This document shows, one piece after another, positions 56,515-64,000 of a stretch of 64,000 nt of DNA. This DNA is from Endothia cerciana (Eukaryota > Ascomycota > Sordariomycetes > Diaporthales > Cryphonectriaceae). The notes under the pieces were generated by a model that searched no databases, was not told the DNA's origin, and saw only the letters and a program-made list of their open reading frames with translations. The stretch covers positions 186,001 to 250,000 of the forward strand of contig JALRMH010000021.1 in assembly GCA_026119935.1 (NCBI GenBank), in the 5' to 3' direction. Within the stretch, counting starts at the first letter, position 1. Each line of letters begins with the position of its first letter. The position numbers were made by a program, and so were the translations under genes.

Positions 56515-59219
56515 GATTTGGGGACCGACGGCGTTGTGGCTCCGTCAAGTCAGGGAGAGGAAAGAAGAGCCGGATAGACGGAGAGGGAGGAGGGGCGGGT
56601 GGCCGGGCGGGTCCTGCACGAAGGTGTCTGGTCGTCAGAGCAGTCGTTGGTATCAGGGTCGCCCACCATTATCAGTGGGTGGGTAGCTTGAGCAAGATTG
56701 CCTCCTGCCATGGACTGGCGGCGAAGCGAAGTCGCAAGCCGAGTGCAATCAAGGCCGTCTCCCCGTCCCATGTGCCACGGGTGATTGGCGGGCGCACGGT
56801 CTGGCGCTTGAGCGCAATCACCCGTCAATGCACCACGGTGGGGTGTTGTTGATGGGGGAGGGAAACTCACAAGCAGCAAGCTGTGCGTTGGAGATCAGGA
56901 GCGGGCACCGCACTGGATGATCTTCTGGGCAATCCAAAGGCCTCCAGAGCCCCGTGCATCAGCCCTAGTAAATAAGCGAGGGCGGGCGGGAGTTGCTTGA
57001 CAGATCCAGGCGAGTTGGAATTGTGGGAACCGGCAGGAAGGAGGCTGCGAGGCCCTCAGGTGCGGTATTAGAGATTATTGAAAGGGGGGCGGGCGGTCGA
57101 TGCTGTCGAGCTGCGTGTAGAGCTCACCCGGCCTTGTGGTTATTGCATTGTGTAGGAGCAGGTTGTCGTTCTGGTGAAGCTGCAGTAGGAGGGGAGGGAG
57201 GAGGGAGTGGTGAAGGGGGAAGAAGACGCAAGGCGATGACGAGGACGGTCCCAGTTACTAGTTGTTGAAGGTCGAACTCGAGGGGCCACCGGCGAGAACG
57301 GGTGAGGTGCAGCCACGGGCGAGGTAACGTTTCTGCTGCTGCTGCTGCTATGGTACTGTATGGTATGTGCTATGTAGGGAGGCAGCAGCCCGCGGCAGGG
57401 GGAGCTGATACCGTCCCTCGACCTGCTAAGGTGCCACCCATAATAGCATAATAGGGCGCTGAGGCCCCTGTGCATTCGTGTCCCGTACTGGTGCCCGCGC
57501 CGGGAGGTGGAGAGGATGGAGGGGGCGGCGGGCCCCCCCAAGACCGCTAACTGGAATGACATGCAGTGGCCGCCCATGCCCCCCCCTGTTGCCCCTGTGC
57601 ATGAACGAATCAGTGGTGTGGAGCGTACCACTGCCTGCTTGCCTTCGACACCTTCCAGACGTTTACCCATCTTGGGAGGGGGGGGCGGACCTTGGTGAAC
57701 CTTGAAGACGAAGGTTCAACAAATCCTCGTCTCCTTCTTCCATCCTGTACCTGGGATCTCCAGAGGATTAATCGTGCTCCCATCTCCCAGCTCATGGCTC
57801 GGCTGCAGGCCCGCTCATTGATCTCATGTCCCCACGCGTCCCACGGCCACGGGTACCTCACAATTTGACAATGATATCCGGAGGATGCTGCCGTCTTCTC
57901 TTTTCTTGCTCTTGATCCGTTTCCGTCGCGAGACTCTTGATACCTTGCACGACATACGACCCAGAACTCATGCAGCTAGCCTTCCTGTACTGAAATTACG
58001 GTAATGTCACAGTCACCCGGACCCGCGCGTCCGGAGGCCCCGGTTCTGGACCGGACGCACCAGCCCTGGTTGACAGGTCGGGCCCATCATCACCTGTCAG
58101 AGCCAAGCTGTCAGGCGTTGGCTGGGGTCTTCTCGCCGTTTACCTACATGAAATCGCGTCCCCGCCCCGTAAGACTGCCCACCAGCAGCAGCTGACGAGG
58201 CCCCCAAGCCCCGGCGTGGGTCGCCAGCGGCACCCCCCCCCCCCCCAACCCAGGCTGCCCAACTACCTCGTGTGATCTGGCCCTTGATCCCACTCCTCAA
58301 CGATCCTTGCGAGGTGATAGCACATGGCAGCCCAGGGTAGGGTGAGTGGCTGCCGCCATGGTGGATCCCCCGGGTCTTGGCAACTCTCATGCCCGCTGAT
58401 TGCAGAGAACCGAGCGATAATGAATGATCCATCGCCAATTTCAAAGCAATCTTCAATGATATAGCCCTCTGGGCTAGAATCCAACGCACTCTCCGGGATT
58501 GGGCACAATGAATAAGACATTCGTCGATGGGGTGGGTGGTCATGTCACTTGCGAGCCTGGCGCCGGTCCGGCTTCGACTCCTCTCAGGAAACACGGAAGA
58601 CCATTCCGGTTCAAGACCACACCGGTCTTACGTCTTGTTGCTGTCAGATACTAGAAGCGAGTCTTGCGAGTCATCCATTCAGTCCAAACCCCTTCATACG
58701 GCAAGGCTGCCTGGGCCTGTCGGAGGGGCATGTTCTGCCACGACGCTTGTTGATTGGCTCACCCGACGCAACCTCCTGGCGGAGTGGTCGAGAGCTTCTT
58801 ACCCACCCTCTCGTACGCGGACTGAGATCGGCGCCAGAACCGCTCCTCCGAGGGATACAGTCAATGGGAGACTGATCATAGGAATACACGTCTGGCGTGT
58901 TTCTTTGGACTGTCAGCCACACTCCGGTCTCGCCAACCCCGGTTGTCACCCATCACCCTCTTCTAGCCACATTTGATGAAAGACAACAGGCGATTTTTCT
59001 TTCTTTTTCTCCAATGGCAGACCACATCACCGAAGGGGGCCTGTACTATGTACAACAGGATATTAACCCGTGAGAGGGGGATCCAAGCGAGATGATGTCT
59101 CTTTTCCAGACACGGTGGCGGTCTTGAGACGTCTTATATTTGGCACCTATCTTACTGGTAGGAGACTGACAGAGTGAGAGGCAAACTTCGGTTCGATGTA
59201 TGATGTGGTGGATCTTCAA
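56515..59219. other. Gene-poor region, kinase 5' side
   Basis: The first part is the upstream region of the kinase gene. A CTG tract sits near 57330 and TATGGTA words near 57350-57380. No gene is supported. Confidence 0.45.
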
Positions 59220-59220
59220 G

Positions 59221-59268
<48 letters not shown>
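59221..59268. repeat. (AC)n microsatellite
   Basis: About 38 bases of pure AC followed by AC/GC interruptions. Confidence 0.97.
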
Positions 59269-62200
59269 AGCAGGTAATACATGCCCTGGTCAGAGCATCT
59301 TGTCCTTTTGGTGTCCTCGCAAATTTGACGCATCCCATGGGAGCATACATGTGCATTCTTTTTCCCGTAAAAGAAAAATCTTTTTCTCTTTCTCCCAGGG
59401 ATTCTTATCTCACCTCCCCAGGTCTTTCTGGTGCGCCGGTCGACCCGAACACCACAACCTCTGGCTGGCGCGGAAACATGACTACCTAGGTACTGTTCTG
59501 ATTGCTAGTACGCACCTAGTGGTGCCTCTGGGACCTCCCTCGAGCTCAGGACCCGAGGCCCGCCCTGTTGAGAGCCTCTCTACAAACTATGGTCCGGTGT
59601 GGTCGTTTGGTTGAGCTCATCCGTCGATGTAGTTCGGTGGCTTTTCCAAAAAGAAGCTTGTGTTACCCTGCCCTGTGTACCACAGCATACGGGTTTTGGG
59701 GGAGGGAGGGACCGACAACATCATTTGGGAGCGCTGGGCTCAAGACTGCGGCCCTCGTCTTGTTACATTGTTTATTATCTAGGTGCTAAGAGCAGTGTGT
59801 GACGTGGAGTGCTCATAGGGAAGGGCAAAGCTTGGTTGACAGCTGAACAATCTCCATGAGCTATGCATCTGCGGCAAGGACTTGTCTTGATATGGGCGAG
59901 GATGCGATGTCATCCATTCTCCGTCTTCTGCCCACCCCATTCCGTGCTTAGCGGGCGACAGATTTCCCCTCACAGCGGACGAGATTGTGTGATCTGGTAG
60001 TCGGCACACTCCCAAATGATTGTGACGTCTACACGCCTCTCTTATTGTTCTGCCCCGCCGGCGGGCTGGAGCACCGAACGTTCTCGCACGGGATCTTGAA
60101 TCACGATGCGCCCTCCCACGTCGGTTCCATCCATGGCGAGAGAGGCCACGCTGAGGTCCCGCCCGGCGGAGACTCTACGGTCAACCGCAAGGGCGTGTTG
60201 AATGTGAAGACCACGGATGGCTTTGGTGGGTGCAATATTTTGTTCCGGAGGAGTTTGACTCCATAGCGATCTTTGGACCCGATGAGGGCGAGTCTGATTG
60301 ATTCCTCTATGCGTAGCACCGCGGCGAGGCTGTATAGAGGAACAGAGAAAAGATCAGGAGCATTTGTACCAGTTCAACGTGAGGCTACAGAAGATGGGGT
60401 CTAGATGTTTTATCAGGCTTCACACACCCGAGGGAAACATCCCCTTCACTGACAGGCTAACACCTGATCGTCCATACCGATCGAAGCCTCTGAGACTAGG
60501 GAAGGGGGGGGGGGTGTGTTTGTCATCTTAACCCAGAAAGTCACGCTCCGTTTGCAAGTGCTCATGCCGTTGCGGCAAAAACACGACGTCCTCATCCGGG
60601 GCCCACCCCGCCCCCTTACCAGCGGTAGTCGACGACTATGACTTTGCGCTGACAGCCTTGACACCTGGTTGAGAAGCGCCTTCTTACCCGTGTTACCGGC
60701 CTTATTGCTGTCCTCCTCCGGCCCGTTCGCGCCGAGCGGCCCCGCATGGTATGTATGTGCCCAGCCCTGCTCTATGGACCTACCACCACATCCTCCGTGG
60801 TGTCGTTAGGCTCGGCACCATGTTGCTTGACGATTGTTGACTCCATGGATAATACAGTAGCCTACGAGAGCAAGGGCGCGGAAGAGAACAGACACGGCTG
60901 TCTCCAAGTGGCTACGTTGCAGGGAAGCCCATCTCAGGCACGCAGCCGGCCGAGACTTTACAGAGCACGGCGGTCCTGTCTGCTGACCTTTTGAGAACAC
61001 GCACCGGTTGTCGAAGCTGGAAGACAAGAATTCTGCAACTTGCAAATCTCCTCTTCACAGGTCTAAGGTGGCCATGTACGTGATGTAGAGATGAAGAGGC
61101 ACAGGGAAGAAGCAGGAGATCCCAACGAGGAGTTGTTGATCACTAGGGTGACAGTGGGACAAATAGCACTGGTACTTTGCCAATTTCGAAGGCAGCACTC
61201 TCTGCTCGGATAGGCATACTGAAATCATCCGAAGAGTTCATAGAGTTGATAGGAGCTTCGTCTGCGCCCATCATCCGCATTCATCTCGTCGAAGACCCAG
61301 ACGAGAGACTCATCGTTGTGTTGCGCTGCTATATCATTCCCTGGCGGACGAAGTCCGCCCTGGGTCCGGAGCGCCGCGGCGATTGTCCACCGGCCCAGGC
61401 TGGATCCGAATGCGTTGGCCCGTCCCAACGAGTCCCATCATCATGTCAGCAGTATACATCCATCAATGTCTTACCTACACTCCTGTGTGAGGCATCGTGT
61501 GCGTTTGGTGTTGTGAGAGGGTATGATCGGCACAAGTAGTGCTTGGGCATATCTTCATAGCCCGAGCCCTTAAGTGATACCATATGAACCAGATGACCAT
61601 AGTTACGATACCCTGCCATCCAGCTCGCATACAGATCTCGGCGAGAGAACGTCACGGTCGACTACAAAGGTCTATAAGTCCACACGCCCGTGCTGATCTG
61701 ACGATTCAGACCGGAGGCACCGCCCACAGACCTGACCACGCAGACTGCCAGCAGAGTCTCGTTGCTAATTAGCGTCCAAGCTGACTAGATGAGGACCTAC
61801 GGCGCGGCCCGATCGCATTGAGTGGCCTCGCAGACAGGTATCCCCGCAATCACGGGCCAGAGACCCTCTCCAGGCTCGTATGCTCCAGGCCTCGTGTTCA
61901 TCTCAGCCTCCTCGGCCATGAGGCCCCTTCCAGATGAGCCACTGACCGTAAGATCTTTGGGTCCCGACCACCGGGCTTTTTCAAGTACAGCCAACCGAAG
62001 CGGGTACGGCGACAGCGCTGGGGGCGAGAAAGCCACCTCGGAGTACTTCTCGCCGACTCATGTGACGGAAACACCGAAATAGGAGGCTGTCACTCGTACA
62101 AGGCTGATGAGGCCCTTGTGGCGCCGACAACAAGACCATCTCCTGCAGCATCAGACTCCCCCCTCCCCCCCCCCTCTCCCAAAGGTCCTGCGAGCACCGT

Positions 62201-62726
62201 GCCAGGCACATGTCCCAAATCTCCACCCCTACCGCCAGGCGGAGCGCCGTACTTACGTCCCACCCCCTTCCCCTTCACGCTCAGCATCAAACACGCCTTG
62301 ACACGCCCGCTCTGCCCAAGACCGTCGCGAAGAGCCATCCACCACCCCCCCTCCCCCAACAGGGCCCCACTTCCCCCTGCTGTGACATCCGGACAGCTGA
62401 GGCGATACGTCGACACACCTCGTCGAACCGGTCAGACCGTCCCCCCGGCCCCCGAGAGAAAAAAAAAAAAAAAACCCCCCTAATTTACGTGAAAATATGC
62501 TCGTCGTATGTAGGTATCGAAAGACAAACGAGCCTTGTCGGAAAATGGCTATGCGCAGCCATCGTTATAGGGGGGAGGGGCAGCGCCGCGGAGGGATACG
62601 ACGGGAAACCCCGTCAAGCCCACTCCGCCCCACGTTGAAGGCCCAGTGGGACCCCTACCCACCCAATCGCCGCATTGAAGCAAAACACGGGGGCGGACGC
62701 TGCGCTGGCCCTCAGGGCGGTGGGGC

Positions 62727-62727
<1 letters not shown>
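59269..62727. other. Gene-poor region
   Basis: About 3.5 kb without a supported gene. Open frames at 59985-60266 (+) and 62118-62483 (+, Pro-rich) show no domain. Contains the palindrome TACCTAGGTA at 59483 and homopolymers near 60506 and 62460. Confidence 0.45.

Positions 62728-62758
<31 letters not shown>
62728..62758. repeat. (TG)n microsatellite
   Basis: About 15 TG units. Confidence 0.97.
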
Positions 62759-62759
<1 letters not shown>

Positions 62760-63493
62760 AGAAGAAGACGGGGCCGCGGGGGCGCTCTGGGTGAGGCTTG
62801 GCCAGGTGCGGCTGGACTCCCTATAGGCCAGACCCAGCTGACTTTGAGGCCTGGTTACTTGGCTGGTCCCGGGCACCTCCTTAGGCTGGTAGGCCAAGAG
62901 CCTTATAAGGAGGAGGAGGCATGGGGCCCACATTTTAAAGGTGGTAGGGGTGCTTCTGGGACCCGGGCTTGATGATTAAAACAATGCCGTTTCGGGGACC
63001 ACCGAGATCATCGGGCCCTCTATTAGCAGTTGAACACCGCTCGCTGGAGATAGGGATCCAGGCGGGCTGTGGGATGAAGATTGATGGACTTCTAGTGCGG
63101 GCTACCTAGGTACGCCTTCTCTGGGCATCCATCTGGCACCTTAGGTAGGCTGACCATGGCCAAGCCTGCCAAATATATTAGGAAGAAGTTTGGTATGGGA
63201 AATGTGGGCATATCTCATAATATTAATGCAAACCAAGAGCAAATGTCGCCCGAACAACAGTGTGCGTGAGATCTGACGAGCCTACCATGATAAGCCCAAC
63301 CATGATTGGGAGGAGTGTGCCCTCATGCCGGAGATAGAGTGCATTTGTTGCTCCAACTTGATCGGCTGCACCGGGCTACATTCATCTACCAATACAGGAA
63401 AGCTTAGACAATCCCCAGGGCCCATCATCTCTTCCGGCCCCGCCATGACCTGCAGGTGAGAACGATCGACGCAGGCGGATCACAACGAGAGCC
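62759..63493. other. Intergenic
   Basis: No gene supported. A TACCTAGGTA palindrome lies at 63103 with TAGGTAGGC-like words after it. Confidence 0.5.
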
Positions 63494-64000
63494 TCACTGA
63501 CCAGTCAAGATACCGGGGATGACATCCCCGGGATTGTCCCCAGAGTCTGACTGGTTCTCCATACCGGCCTCAAGGCCGTCGTGGGCGTCCTGGTCAAGAC
63601 CCTCACGCAACCGTTTCTCCTCCGCCTTGGTAGTGATGAGTTCGTCAATATCAACCCCCGGGGGCAAGTATGCATCAATCTCAAACCGAACCTCCGGCAC
63701 ACGCACACCATCGGTGCTCTGCTCGTGTCTCTGCTTGAAGAGATCGACGATGTCTTGCTTCAGTGCGTTCAGGTGGTCGCCAAGCTCATCGATATGGCTG
63801 CGCTCATCATTCTCCATCACCGCCCGCATCAGCGAGAGATACTTGTCCAGGGGGACCCTCACTACCTCTGGCTTAGGCGAGGCAAACAGAAACAGCTCGT
63901 CCACATGGAGGAACATGATGGCCCTGAAAGTGACGGTGATGTTCCTCAGAGATGGATGAACGGCCAGCAGCCGGCGGTCGAAGTCGGCCAGCTGCCTCCT
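63494..64000 (-). CDS. Hypothetical protein, C-terminal part (runs off the right edge)
   Basis: An open frame of 168 codons from the window edge to a stop at 63494-63496. It begins RRQLADFDRRLLAVHPSLRN, continues ITVTFRAIMFLHVDELFLFA and PEVVRVPLDKYLSLMRAVME, then a charged helical stretch (ENDERSHIDELGDHLNALKQ, DIVDLFKQRHEQSTDGVRVP) and an acidic tail ending GDVIPGILTGQ. No membrane segment. The C-terminus could instead splice further, since GT and AG sites lie after it. I do not recognise the family; the steady frame and codon bias make it a likely real gene. Confidence 0.65.
   Translation of the reverse strand, partial: RRQLADFDRRLLAVHPSLRNITVTFRAIMFLHVDELFLFASPKPEVVRVPLDKYLSLMRAVMENDERSHIDELGDHLNALKQDIVDLFKQRHEQSTDGVRVPEVRFEIDAYLPPGVDIDELITTKAEEKRLREGLDQDAHDGLEAGMENQSDSGDNPGDVIPGILTGQ

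Noticed and set aside
60101..60319. Minus-strand frame as part of an RNA-binding protein
   Set aside because: A brief likeness to an RRM end (MDGTDVGGRIV) was not sustained on either side.

Overview
This is nuclear DNA of a filamentous ascomycete (Pezizomycotina). The evidence is short introns with GT...AG ends and CTAAC/CTGAC-like branch points, GC-rich C-ending codons, HET-domain remnants, and orthologues typical of this group: a Gyp7-type TBC protein, ER glucosidase I, a DUF1996 protein, Mgm1, a Zrg17-type zinc transporter and Hsp90. The class is probably Sordariomycetes, but that is inference. Genes lie on both strands, without operons.

Layout: 1-567 is the 3' end of a TBC/RabGAP gene. 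1075-3664 (-) is glucosidase I, with an octanucleotide array upstream. 4654-6756 (+) is a broken HET-domain gene. 7150-10404 (-) is a large low-complexity single-pass membrane protein, and 11517-13358 (-) is a DUF1996 secreted protein. About 13.4-21.3 kb is gene-poor and full of microsatellites and homopolymers. 21.3-22.3 kb holds a frameshifted beta-propeller lectin-like gene. 22.3-26 kb is a lower-GC stretch with a tRNA-Cys gene. A small secreted protein lies at 26195-26560. 27.2-28.8 kb carries damaged or poorly resolved small genes on both strands.

A conserved core follows: Mgm1 (29803-32665), Zrg17-like transporter (33085-34742, -), a conserved two-TM protein (35662-36828) and Hsp90 (38697-40892). 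The 42-52 kb block looks accessory: a CorA-like membrane protein, an unknown 170-aa protein, an 11-exon amino-acid permease and a protein kinase with a long propeller-like C-terminus. Several of these have introns of only 37-41 nt. A second protein kinase lies at 54178-56514 (-). About 56.5-63.5 kb again has no convincing gene, and a partial gene enters from the right edge.

The conserved genes serve separate housekeeping roles: ER glycoprotein processing, mitochondrial fusion, secretory-pathway zinc supply and chaperoning. No biosynthetic cluster or mobile element with an intact transposase was seen. I did not find a clear new multi-gene system. The features most worth a second look are the kinase-propeller gene, the core-deleted HET gene, the RDEL-tailed glucosidase I, the small secreted protein with a duplicated leader, and the recurring intergenic palindromes. 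Splice models were built by hand and checked for frame consistency, not against RNA data.
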